Below, piece by piece: positions 55,001 through 62,451 of a stretch of 64,000 bases of DNA (position 1 is the stretch's first letter; each line of letters starts with the position of its first letter). Below the pieces are notes generated by a model. It was not told the origin of the DNA. It made no database searches and saw nothing but the letters and a program-made list of their open reading frames with translations. This stretch comes from Phocaeicola vulgatus ATCC 8482 (GTDB lineage Bacteria; Bacteroidota; Bacteroidia; Bacteroidales; Bacteroidaceae): the NCBI RefSeq assembly GCF_000012825.1, contig NC_009614.1, positions 806,001 through 870,000 of the forward strand. Direction: 5' to 3'. Position numbers and translations under genes: made by a program.

Positions 55001-55077
55001 GGGATGAAGAAGCAGAGACACAGCAATAGGCTCAGTACCCGGAATGTACTGGTTTCTGTCAGAGTTTTCATGTTCAT
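52006..55077 (-). CDS. SusC/RagA-family TonB-linked outer membrane protein (pair 4)
   Basis: The 1023-residue protein has a signal peptide (to about residue 33, AMNVSASS), a carboxypeptidase-regulatory-like domain (VIGASVVEKGTTNGTVTDLDG), a TonB-box-like DEVVVVGYGVQKKENLTGSV (about residue 122) and a plug and barrel ending in GVNVKF. It imports glycan with the SusD 11 bp downstream. The HTCS gene follows upstream at 55218, so this pair is probably its target. A second in-frame ATG lies two codons in. Confidence 0.95.
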   Translation of the reverse strand: MNMKTLTETSTFRVLSLLLCLCFFIPAMNVSASSLQADKFKVSGIVKDATGEPVIGASVVEKGTTNGTVTDLDGNFNLTVASNSTIVISFIGYSDQEYRISKDNTVLNVNLKEDTEMIDEVVVVGYGVQKKENLTGSVAAVNFKDVASMPVANTANMLQGRLPGVMLTNNGAQAGHDSPEIRIRGVGTFEHNDPMVLIDGVESSVSQIAEIPADDIESVSVLKDAASASIYGVRAANGVILVTTKRGGEQKPTITYSGSIALQEATVLPDYVNSYEWAKMYNECWPSKAYTDEMLQKLQNGSDPDHFANTDWAKEMFRTAAMHQHHLSVNGGSKAVHYMISTQYFQQDGILRETANQRFNFRSNLDAQLGIVKLGLNLSGSRQNIDEPTTSVTGEGLMRYLTWFTRPTVPVRYSNGHYGFLDGNPNISQSVFKNPIEALNMGYKDNKHYRFDGKFFGEIDIIKGLKFRSSLAYKYYMNDVTTFNPKNNIRYDAEGNALTTVGTNKLTDYHYLETTYINENILTYDFSVGKHSFNLLAGHSIQATRWDKNEASKQGFATDNIYEMDGGTMNDHVTGSAEESSLQSFFGRLNYNYGGRYLLEMNVRHDGSSRMPKAHRYATFPSFSGAWIMTNEKFMENVKFLHSLKLRGSWGKLGNQEIGNYAYAATLAASGSYYFGDSKQIGMKTAKIPNENIKWETTTITDFGFDAAFWGGKINVTFDWYEKNTSDILMKLAMPGIFLGSLDAPYQNAGKVRNRGWELAANYFDQKGDWAWQAGFSLSGVKNEITDMKGVEDIKDNTINREGEAIGSYYGLKAIGIYRTQADLDRVNANGQKILQNNQEPQLGDIMYEDIDNNGNINDADRTIIGNPFPKMQYSFNLGFSYKDFDVNTFWQGIAGVYRYNWDETTISNGGNKTSRWLDRWSESNPNGSMPRLGGTINNNYSSFWLTKGDYLRLKNLEIGYTFRQREFLTKLGVQSIRLYLAGTNLLTFTSLDDYDPEKLSTDSRNDVHPNTRTYSFGVNVKF

Positions 55078-55129
55078 AATACTTTTTTTAAAGGTCTAAC
55101 AAATAAAGATAATTCGTTTTATTTGCCAG

Positions 55130-55137
55130 CAAAAGTA
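55130..55137 (-). promoter_or_regulatory. -7 box for SusC/SusD pair 4
   Basis: TACTTTTG on the minus strand fits TAnnTTTG, 52 bp before the SusC start. A clear -33 box was not seen, as expected for an activator-dependent promoter. Confidence 0.45.
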
Positions 55138-55217
55138 AGAGGAACAGAAAAGAAACAGGGAGAATTATTACCGGAAAAAGGCTGTTTATTCCCTATAGAG
55201 CCTATTTCCGGTAATAA

Positions 55218-58200
55218 TCAGCCATCATACTTCATCATATACTCTGTAGGAGAAAGTCCGAATTTCTTCTTAAAGCAGGAACTGAAATATTTAGGGTCGT
55301 TGAAACCTACGGCATACGCCAAATCGGCTATACGGATTTTCTTTTTCTCGTCTATCAGCCGACAAGCCGCTTGCAAACGGACATTGCTGATAAATGCAGA
55401 GGGAGTAAGTCCGGTCAACAGTTTCAATTTATCTGCTAGTGTAGTCCGGGCCATACCCATCTCCGCCATAAACTGTGCATGTTCAAAATCACAATCACTC
55501 AAATGGGCATTCACACAATCCACCGCTTTCCGAATGAAAGCTTCGTCCATCGAGGTGTAATTTAATTCTTTGGCTTCAAAGACCAACTGCTTACGAAAAT
55601 CCACTCCCATACGTTTGCGCCGTTTCAACAAGTTATCTATCTTGGCAAACAAGACAGAGAGGCGGAGCGGTTTACAGATATAACCATCGGCCCCAGACTC
55701 ATACCCTTCCACATGGTCTTCATCACTAGTCTTGGCCGTTAACAAAATCAATGGAATATGGCAGGTCTCAAATTGAGTCTTCACCCGGCGGCACAATTCC
55801 ATACCGTCCATTTCGGGCATCATAACATCGGAAACAATTAAATCCACTTCCTGTTTGGCAAGGATCTCCAAAGCTTCCGTTCCATTAGCGGCCTTCAGAA
55901 TATGGTATTTGCCATGCAACAGACGAACCATCAAAGCCAATAATTCCTCATTATCCTCCACTAACAAAATAGTCGATGCTGCCGGTTTCTCTTCCAACAT
56001 ATCAATCTCCGAGACATTCTCCATTTCATCTGCCGATAAAACAGCATAGTCCACATTTTCAGTATTCTCGTCTACCTCATCTTCAGCAAAAGCCTCACGT
56101 CCTATAGGAATTTCAACCACAAAAGTATTCCCTTCCTCCTTATCGCTAAATACCTGTATCGTTCCATGATGCAACAATACCAAATCTTTAGTCAGCGACA
56201 AACCGATACCCGTCCCTATGGTATGGAATTTACGATACTCCCCTTCATAGAATCTCTCGAACATATGATCCAATTTCTCTTTTGGAATCAACTCGCCGGG
56301 ATTGTTCACACTCAATTTAAAAGTCCTCTTTTCCTCATCATGAGCCTGCGACACCACAATAGTTCCTCCTTCAGGAGTATATTTAGCGGCATTGGAAAGC
56401 AGATTGTACACCACTTTATCCAATTTATCCACATCAAAATATCCCGAATATTCTTCAGACAAATCAAATTGTATGGACAATTTCTGCTTTTTAACCAAAG
56501 GAGCGAAAGCCGACACTGATTTTTTCAAGAACATACTGACATTTCCATGCGAAACTTTTAGCCGCAACTTGCCATTCTCCACTTTCCTGAACTCTAAGAT
56601 TTGCTGAATCAACCGGATTAACCGCACAGTATTATCAGCTATTACAGAACAAACCGACGAACTTGCCGGTACTTCTTGTTTCAGTTCATCCACCGAAGCC
56701 GATATAATAGAAAGCGGAGTCAGCAACTCATGAGTGATATTGGTAAAGAACTGTAATTTAGCATGATTGATTTCCTCCATTTTCTGCCGTTCTATCTTCC
56801 CCATCTCTATGGCCTGTTTCATCCGGATACGGTTTCTGACAATCCGATAAGTATACCATGCCAATGAAACGAACAACAAGACATAAAGGCAATAAGCCCA
56901 CCACGATAACCAAGGCGGCGGAAGAATAGTTATACGCAGACATTTCATATCCGGAGACCAGATTCCATTCTGATTGGCTCCCTTTACACAAAAAGTATAA
57001 GTACCTGCCGGAAGATTGTTATAATAGGCAAACCGACGTCCAGCCTCAACGGACAACCATTCCTTGTCATATCCCTCCAACCGATATAAATAACGGTTCA
57101 ACTCAGGATTGATATAGTTCAATATTGAAAAATCAAGACTGAAATTATTCTCCCGGTATCCTAATACAATTTTATCAATAAAATCAATAGCTCTGTTTGC
57201 AGCAATCCCCTCTCTGACGGAAAGAGGATAGGTACGTACCGATACATTATGTACCTTTATATCTGTAATTACTACCGGAGAATAGGCAGTATCCTGAACT
57301 ATTTTATCAGGATAAAAACTGTTCAATCCACGGAATCCTCCGAAGAAAAGTTTCCCATCCGCACCCTTGAAGCAAGAATTCCGGTTAAACATATGGTCTT
57401 GCAAACCATCATCTACCGTATAGGTATGTATTTTCGGTGCAGCACCGTCCAAAGGTATATCAATGTGATACATTTCCGCATTGGTAGTAAGCCATAAAGT
57501 ATGCTCATCATCCTCCAGCATGCTGAAAACAACATCTCCATTCCGGAAATAATCATTCAAGACTGAAACAAAACGATCATTCTTCCGGTCATACAAATCG
57601 AGTCCGTTACCATTCGACCCCACCCATACCCTGTTGTATCCATCCACACAAACACTCATCGCCCCGACAGTGGATAATGTACCATCCGAAGGCGTATAAA
57701 ACTTAACCTTATATGTTTCTCCGGATGTATCTATCCGCCATACCCCTTCATTACTAGTCGCTATCCAGATAAAGCCATCTTGATCTTCCGCCATTTTGAA
57801 AATAGAAATTTGGGGCAATGCCTGATTTGTCAAAGTCACCAGTTCATTCAAAGAATGAAGTCTTGATTCCGTATCCAAGATAAACACTCCCGAACGTGTC
57901 CCCAACCACAGATTCCCTTTCGAATCTTCCAACAAAGAATAAATACAAATATCACTCAGTTCCGGATTGGTAACGGTATTTATCACGTGTGCTTTCCCGG
58001 CTTTGACATTATAGAACCACACTCCGTCATCCCAAGTGGCAAAACACAATTCATTTGTCCTTTTACGATAAATAATATCATTGACCGTCGATGTATATCC
58101 CATATTCTTCAATACAGGATGAGAGCGGTAAGGAACAATGGTATGCTGTTTCATATCATAAAATACCAGACCGAATCCCATGATTCCCATCCACAGATTC

Positions 58201-59315
58201 CCATTATCCTCCTGATAGACACTGCGGACAGAGCTGGTAGGGCAATGCTCACGCAAAGCCTCCAAAGAATCATAATTAAACCGGAACTTATTTGTATTTA
58301 CAGTACAAACACCTCCTCCCAACATACCCAGCCACATCAGCCCGTCTTTACTGCACAACAGAGAGTTCACCTCATTAAAAGGTAAATCTCCTTGAAGGTT
58401 GCCCGGAACAATATTGGTAAAATTCCCGTCTCCCGATTCATCTTCCAAAATACTGACCCCACTGCGTGAACCGATCCAGAGCTTCCCGGAATTTTTATCC
58501 TGAGCAATGGCGTAGATAATATTATCCAACAGAGAATGAGAATTTCCCTTGATGTTCCGGAATGTTTTAAATGAGAAATGTTCCGAATCATACGGATTAA
58601 TGAGTTTCACCAGTCCATACCGCCAGGTACCGATCCAAATATTCCCGGCTTCATCCTGAAATATGACATGCGCCGAATTACCAGGGTTAATCCCGTCGTA
58701 AGTATAATACAATTCCTCTTGAGGACTATAACGCAGCAGCCCCTGTTCCCAAGTACCAATCCATATTTGACCTTTCCGGTCTTCGACAACAGACTTTATA
58801 TCCATGTTTTTTTCACAATCGAAAGTACGGCTGCCGGCTTTTCTGCGAAACAATCCCTTGTTGCTTCCCACCCATAAATCTCCGTTACTTGCATAAAGGA
58901 TACTTTCTACATTGCTTACCTGTAACAAAGGACTGATTATTTTCTCTATCTCATCCGTTTCTTTATGCAACACGTATAATCCATTGTGCGTACCTATCCA
59001 CAAATTATTCTCCTTGTCTTCGGCCACCATATTCACAAAACTATCAATGGAACGTCCATGATTCACTCCATCGGGTTTATATACAACAATAGAATAACCA
59101 TCGTAACGCAAGAGACCATTGTAGGTCGAAATCCATATATACCCCTGGCTATCCTGAAATAACTTCCTGACTTCATTGGTAGGGAAGTTCACCGAAGTGG
59201 AAATGGATTTAAAATGATAAGTATTCACCTTATTATCAGCCCAAAGCAAAACAGGAAAAACAAAAAGATATATTACTCCAAGAATATATTCGCAGTTACG
59301 GTGTGCCAAGTGCAT
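55218..59315 (-). CDS. Hybrid two-component system sensor-regulator (HTCS)
   Basis: I chose the ATG at 59315 (MHLAHRNCEYILG), which starts a normal signal peptide; the longer ORF from 59528 would add 71 unlikely residues and run into the AraC promoter. The 1365-residue protein has periplasmic two-component propeller repeats (from about residue 45 to 650, e.g. LFQDSQGYIWISTYNGL), a YYY-type domain (to about 780), one membrane segment (LSWWAYCLYVLLFVSLAWYTY), a HisKA site FFTNITHELLTPLS with His862, an ATPase domain, a receiver with Asp1163 (VSDVMMPEMDG) and a C-terminal AraC helix-turn-helix. It senses an oligosaccharide and activates the adjacent SusC/SusD locus. Confidence 0.93.
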   Translation of the reverse strand: MHLAHRNCEYILGVIYLFVFPVLLWADNKVNTYHFKSISTSVNFPTNEVRKLFQDSQGYIWISTYNGLLRYDGYSIVVYKPDGVNHGRSIDSFVNMVAEDKENNLWIGTHNGLYVLHKETDEIEKIISPLLQVSNVESILYASNGDLWVGSNKGLFRRKAGSRTFDCEKNMDIKSVVEDRKGQIWIGTWEQGLLRYSPQEELYYTYDGINPGNSAHVIFQDEAGNIWIGTWRYGLVKLINPYDSEHFSFKTFRNIKGNSHSLLDNIIYAIAQDKNSGKLWIGSRSGVSILEDESGDGNFTNIVPGNLQGDLPFNEVNSLLCSKDGLMWLGMLGGGVCTVNTNKFRFNYDSLEALREHCPTSSVRSVYQEDNGNLWMGIMGFGLVFYDMKQHTIVPYRSHPVLKNMGYTSTVNDIIYRKRTNELCFATWDDGVWFYNVKAGKAHVINTVTNPELSDICIYSLLEDSKGNLWLGTRSGVFILDTESRLHSLNELVTLTNQALPQISIFKMAEDQDGFIWIATSNEGVWRIDTSGETYKVKFYTPSDGTLSTVGAMSVCVDGYNRVWVGSNGNGLDLYDRKNDRFVSVLNDYFRNGDVVFSMLEDDEHTLWLTTNAEMYHIDIPLDGAAPKIHTYTVDDGLQDHMFNRNSCFKGADGKLFFGGFRGLNSFYPDKIVQDTAYSPVVITDIKVHNVSVRTYPLSVREGIAANRAIDFIDKIVLGYRENNFSLDFSILNYINPELNRYLYRLEGYDKEWLSVEAGRRFAYYNNLPAGTYTFCVKGANQNGIWSPDMKCLRITILPPPWLSWWAYCLYVLLFVSLAWYTYRIVRNRIRMKQAIEMGKIERQKMEEINHAKLQFFTNITHELLTPLSIISASVDELKQEVPASSSVCSVIADNTVRLIRLIQQILEFRKVENGKLRLKVSHGNVSMFLKKSVSAFAPLVKKQKLSIQFDLSEEYSGYFDVDKLDKVVYNLLSNAAKYTPEGGTIVVSQAHDEEKRTFKLSVNNPGELIPKEKLDHMFERFYEGEYRKFHTIGTGIGLSLTKDLVLLHHGTIQVFSDKEEGNTFVVEIPIGREAFAEDEVDENTENVDYAVLSADEMENVSEIDMLEEKPAASTILLVEDNEELLALMVRLLHGKYHILKAANGTEALEILAKQEVDLIVSDVMMPEMDGMELCRRVKTQFETCHIPLILLTAKTSDEDHVEGYESGADGYICKPLRLSVLFAKIDNLLKRRKRMGVDFRKQLVFEAKELNYTSMDEAFIRKAVDCVNAHLSDCDFEHAQFMAEMGMARTTLADKLKLLTGLTPSAFISNVRLQAACRLIDEKKKIRIADLAYAVGFNDPKYFSSCFKKKFGLSPTEYMMKYDG

Positions 59316-59483
59316 AGATTCAACTTTAAGATTTGATGCAATATTCGCAAAAAAAAGCATTTTAAGCAAATATTCCATAAGATTTGTTCTAAATTTCCCC
59401 CATTTGCATACATAAGAAACTAAAATTATACCTCCAGAAACACTTAGAACAAAAAGGTTAGAGGCTGTTAAGATAAAAAATTG

Positions 59484-59491
59484 TATATTTG
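59484..59491 (+). promoter_or_regulatory. -7 box for the AraC/transglycosylase transcript
   Basis: TATATTTG fits TAnnTTTG, 35 bp before the AraC start codon, within the 211-bp region shared with the divergent HTCS gene. Confidence 0.5.
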
Positions 59492-59526
59492 CCGATAAGT
59501 GTGACCTAATTTTAAAACAGAGAAAC

Positions 59527-60447
59527 ATGCATTACAACGACCAAGGCGCTGATTTTAAATACCTAATTGTCAATGAGCGTGACAAGCGTTTCGGCTTGTC
59601 GGTGACTACCGTCGGATTCCAGGCTATCAGGGCCGGAAGCGTTTATCCACCACGCAACCACCCGGACGCCTATTATTTCACAGCCCAGAAAGGACGTGTG
59701 CTGCATGAATATCAGTTGGTATATATCACTAAAGGACGAGGAACTTTCGCCAGCGACACAACCCCGTCTGTCGACATATCCAAAGGGCAGATACTTTTCC
59801 TGTTTCCCGGACAGTGGCATACCTATGCGCCGCTGCAAAAGACAGGATGGAACGAATATTACATCGGTTTTGAAGGCCCGATTATAGACAATCTGGTAAA
59901 AAACAGCTTTATCTCAAAAGAAAGCCAGATTCTGGATATCGGTATCAATGAAGAACTGGCCAGTCTTTTTGCCCGTGCACTGGAAGTAGCGGAAGCAGAC
60001 AAGACCGCAGCTCAACAATATTTGTCCGGCATCGTTTTACACATTATGGGAGCCGTACTTGCTATCTCGCAGAACAAACGCTATGAGGTGGACAATGCGG
60101 CACAAAAAATAGAAAGTGCCAAAATCATCATGCACGAAAATGTGTACAAGGATATAGACCCGGAAGAACTGGCCATGAAATTGGGAATCAGTTATTCCTG
60201 GTTCCGCAAAGTATTCAAAGAATACACCGGTTATGCGCCCGCCAAGTATTTCCAAGAGCTGAAACTGCGCAAAGCGAAGCAGCTGTTGATTGAAAGTTCC
60301 ATGTCAGTGAAAGAGATATGTTATGAATTGAATTATACCTCTACTGAACACTTTTTCTCGGTATTTAAAAAGCGTACCAATTTCACCCCTACCGAATATC
60401 GTAACTTCGGACGGGGCGGAAAAGAAAAAGAGAATGAAAACGAATAA
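59527..60447 (+). CDS. AraC-family regulator with cupin sensor
   Basis: The 306-residue protein has an N-terminal AraC-ligand cupin (YPPRNHPDAYYFTAQKGRVLHEYQLVYITKGRG, residues about 39-71, and ILFLFPGQWHTYAP) and a C-terminal AraC DNA-binding domain (MKLGISYSWFRKVFKEYTGYAPAKYFQEL and MSVKEICYELNYTSTEHFFSVFKKRTNFTPTEYR, about 215-290). It is divergent from the HTCS gene and overlaps the start of the next gene region. It is a candidate regulator of the nearby sugar genes, including the rhamnose operon that lacks its usual AraC neighbour. Confidence 0.92.
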   Translation: MHYNDQGADFKYLIVNERDKRFGLSVTTVGFQAIRAGSVYPPRNHPDAYYFTAQKGRVLHEYQLVYITKGRGTFASDTTPSVDISKGQILFLFPGQWHTYAPLQKTGWNEYYIGFEGPIIDNLVKNSFISKESQILDIGINEELASLFARALEVAEADKTAAQQYLSGIVLHIMGAVLAISQNKRYEVDNAAQKIESAKIIMHENVYKDIDPEELAMKLGISYSWFRKVFKEYTGYAPAKYFQELKLRKAKQLLIESSMSVKEICYELNYTSTEHFFSVFKKRTNFTPTEYRNFGRGGKEKENENE

Positions 60448-60454
60448 AGAAAAA

Positions 60455-61453
60455 ATGAGAAAAATAACCATCAATCTGGCTGCTGTGGCAGCCTTTTGCA
60501 TTGTAGTTGCATCACCGGCCTTAGTAAGCAGCAGTTGCGCTACTCCAAAAACGGAGCAGGAAGATACCACTATCATACGGGAAGATTCAGGTATTACGGC
60601 ATTGAAATACAGTAGTCCCGAAGTTCCCACCAGTATTGAGTTCTGTGGCAAAACCATTGATTTGAGCCGCTTTGACCGCCACGAGCGTATGGACCGTGAA
60701 CTATTGGCATTCACCTATATGCACAGTACTTCCTTGCAAATGCTGAAAAAAGCCAACCGCTATTTCCCCATTGTAGAACCCATACTGAAAGAAAACGGAA
60801 TACCTGATGATTTTAAGTACCTGATGGTAATAGAAAGTAATATGAATCCCACCGCCCGTTCTTCTGCCGGAGCTGCCGGACTATGGCAATTCATGCAAGG
60901 TACGGGACGGGATTACGGATTGGAGGTAAACAACAATGTGGACGAGCGTTACCATATTGAGAAAGCGACCCGTGCCGCCTGCCGCTATCTGAAAGACGCG
61001 TATGCAAAATATAAGGACTGGGTGGCTGTCGCCGCCTCTTACAATGCCGGTCAGGCACGCATTGCCAGCCAACTGGCCAAACAGGATGTGGACGACTCGT
61101 TGGATTTGCAACTGGTAGAAGAGACTGCCCGGTATGTGTACCGCATTCTTGCCGCCAAACAATTATTCAATGCCCCCACTACTTTCGGTTTCCGCCTGCG
61201 TGCATCGGATTTGTATCCGCCTATTCCTTATACGGAAATCACTGTGACGAAAGGAATTGCAGACTTGGCACGTTTCGCACGCAGCAAAGGAATCAATCTG
61301 GCCATATTAAAGAATATGAATCCCTGGTTACGGGAAACATCCTTGTCCAACCACAGCGGGCGGACTTACGTGATAAAAATCCCTACCAAAGAAGGAATGA
61401 CTTATGATCCGAAAAAGACGGTGGCGCATGATAAGCGATGGGTGATAGAATAA
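60455..61453 (+). CDS. Lytic transglycosylase (MltD-like) lipoprotein
   Basis: The protein begins MRKITINLAAVAAFCIVVASPALVSSSC, a lipoprotein signal, right after the AraC stop. An in-frame ATG at 60434 inside the AraC gene would add 7 charged residues. The SLT domain has the catalytic Glu in VIESNMNPTARSSAGAAGLWQFM (about residue 130 from the ATG) and VAVAASYNAGQARI. The C-terminal part contains a LysM-like repeat (ITVTKGIADLARFARSKGINLAILKNMNP). It cleaves peptidoglycan glycan strands in the periplasm. It is co-transcribed with the AraC gene, which is probably chance. Confidence 0.9.
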   Translation: MRKITINLAAVAAFCIVVASPALVSSSCATPKTEQEDTTIIREDSGITALKYSSPEVPTSIEFCGKTIDLSRFDRHERMDRELLAFTYMHSTSLQMLKKANRYFPIVEPILKENGIPDDFKYLMVIESNMNPTARSSAGAAGLWQFMQGTGRDYGLEVNNNVDERYHIEKATRAACRYLKDAYAKYKDWVAVAASYNAGQARIASQLAKQDVDDSLDLQLVEETARYVYRILAAKQLFNAPTTFGFRLRASDLYPPIPYTEITVTKGIADLARFARSKGINLAILKNMNPWLRETSLSNHSGRTYVIKIPTKEGMTYDPKKTVAHDKRWVIE

Positions 61454-61478
61454 CTTTCTATCATACAGCATTCCATAA

Positions 61479-62336
61479 TCAATTTACCAGTTTTCCTCCA
61501 CAGTATTTACAATAAGCAGCCCCGTCCTCATGTCCGTCCTTACCACAATGCGGACATTTCAGGGCCACCCTGCGTCTATGTTCCTGGATCATAGACGCAG
61601 AAACAATTCCTGTGGGGACTGCAATGATGGTATAGCCCAGTAACATTACAATGGCCGAAAGGAAGCGCCCTAGCGGAGTTTCCGGAGTGATATCCCCATA
61701 ACCTACCGTCGTCATCGTCACTATCGCCCAATAAATACTATTCGGAATATTATTGAAAGAAGTGCCCGGTCTCTGTCCCTCAATCATATACATCAATGTA
61801 CCGATCGAAGTCACCAATATCAGTACAAACAAGAAAAAAACAATAATCTTCCGACTGCTGAACACCAAGGAACGCAACAAGAAATTACCTTCATTCAGAT
61901 AATTGAAAAGTTTAAAGATACGGAACACACGAATCAACCGGAAAGTGCGGATCACCAGCAGATAACGTGCCGTGCCGAAAAGCCAGCCTATATATAGAGG
62001 TAAGGTAGCCAGCAAATCCACTATACCGAAAAAACTCAGAGCATACTTCCGCGGTTGGGGAGAACAATAAAGCCTCAACACATACTCTAACGTAAAAAAG
62101 AAAGTAAAAACATACTCCGACACCCGCAGATAAGGCCCGATAACGGTATCCCAACTCTTGATACTCTCGGCAATAACCACCAGAATACTCAAGACAATGA
62201 ACCCTATCAACGCCACATCGAATAACTTTCCCATCGGTGTGTCGCTTTCAAAAATAATCACATATATTTTATGCTTTAATTTCTCATCATGCAGTAAATT
62301 CTGCCATTTATTCCAAATACGCCTCAGAAATGCCAT
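61479..62336 (-). CDS. Voltage-gated K+-channel-like ion transporter with zinc ribbon
   Basis: The 285-residue protein has six transmembrane segments. The S4 voltage sensor RTFRLIRVFRIFKLF (residues about 120-140) has Arg/Lys at every third position. The pore loop MTTVGYGDITP is the K+ selectivity filter. The C-terminus ends in a cytoplasmic zinc ribbon (CPHC and CKYC). It would conduct potassium across the inner membrane; the zinc ribbon may modulate gating. The gene is convergent with the transglycosylase gene, 25 bp apart, with a small hairpin at 61443-61463 between them. Confidence 0.9.
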   Translation of the reverse strand: MAFLRRIWNKWQNLLHDEKLKHKIYVIIFESDTPMGKLFDVALIGFIVLSILVVIAESIKSWDTVIGPYLRVSEYVFTFFFTLEYVLRLYCSPQPRKYALSFFGIVDLLATLPLYIGWLFGTARYLLVIRTFRLIRVFRIFKLFNYLNEGNFLLRSLVFSSRKIIVFFLFVLILVTSIGTLMYMIEGQRPGTSFNNIPNSIYWAIVTMTTVGYGDITPETPLGRFLSAIVMLLGYTIIAVPTGIVSASMIQEHRRRVALKCPHCGKDGHEDGAAYCKYCGGKLVN

Positions 62337-62420
62337 AATTTTTTAGGATAGAACACAAATCATTCACAATTATAACAAATATTGCCCGATTTATGTCCCA
62401 TCGGTAACTATTATTTTCAC

Positions 62421-62428
62421 TATATTTG
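62421..62428 (+). promoter_or_regulatory. -7 box for the GH2 gene
   Basis: TATATTTG fits TAnnTTTG, 23 bp before the start codon. No clear -33 box. Confidence 0.5.
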
Positions 62429-62451
62429 CACAAAACCAATAAAATAATAGC

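Noticed and set aside
59316..59528. N-terminal extension of the HTCS to 59528
   Set aside because: The extra 71 residues have no family counterpart and would cover the AraC promoter box. The ATG at 59315 gives a normal signal peptide.
59527..60447. Naming the AraC gene rhaR
   Set aside because: It is 11.6 kb from the rhamnose operon and no binding site shared with the rhaB promoter was found by eye, so the gene symbol is not justified.
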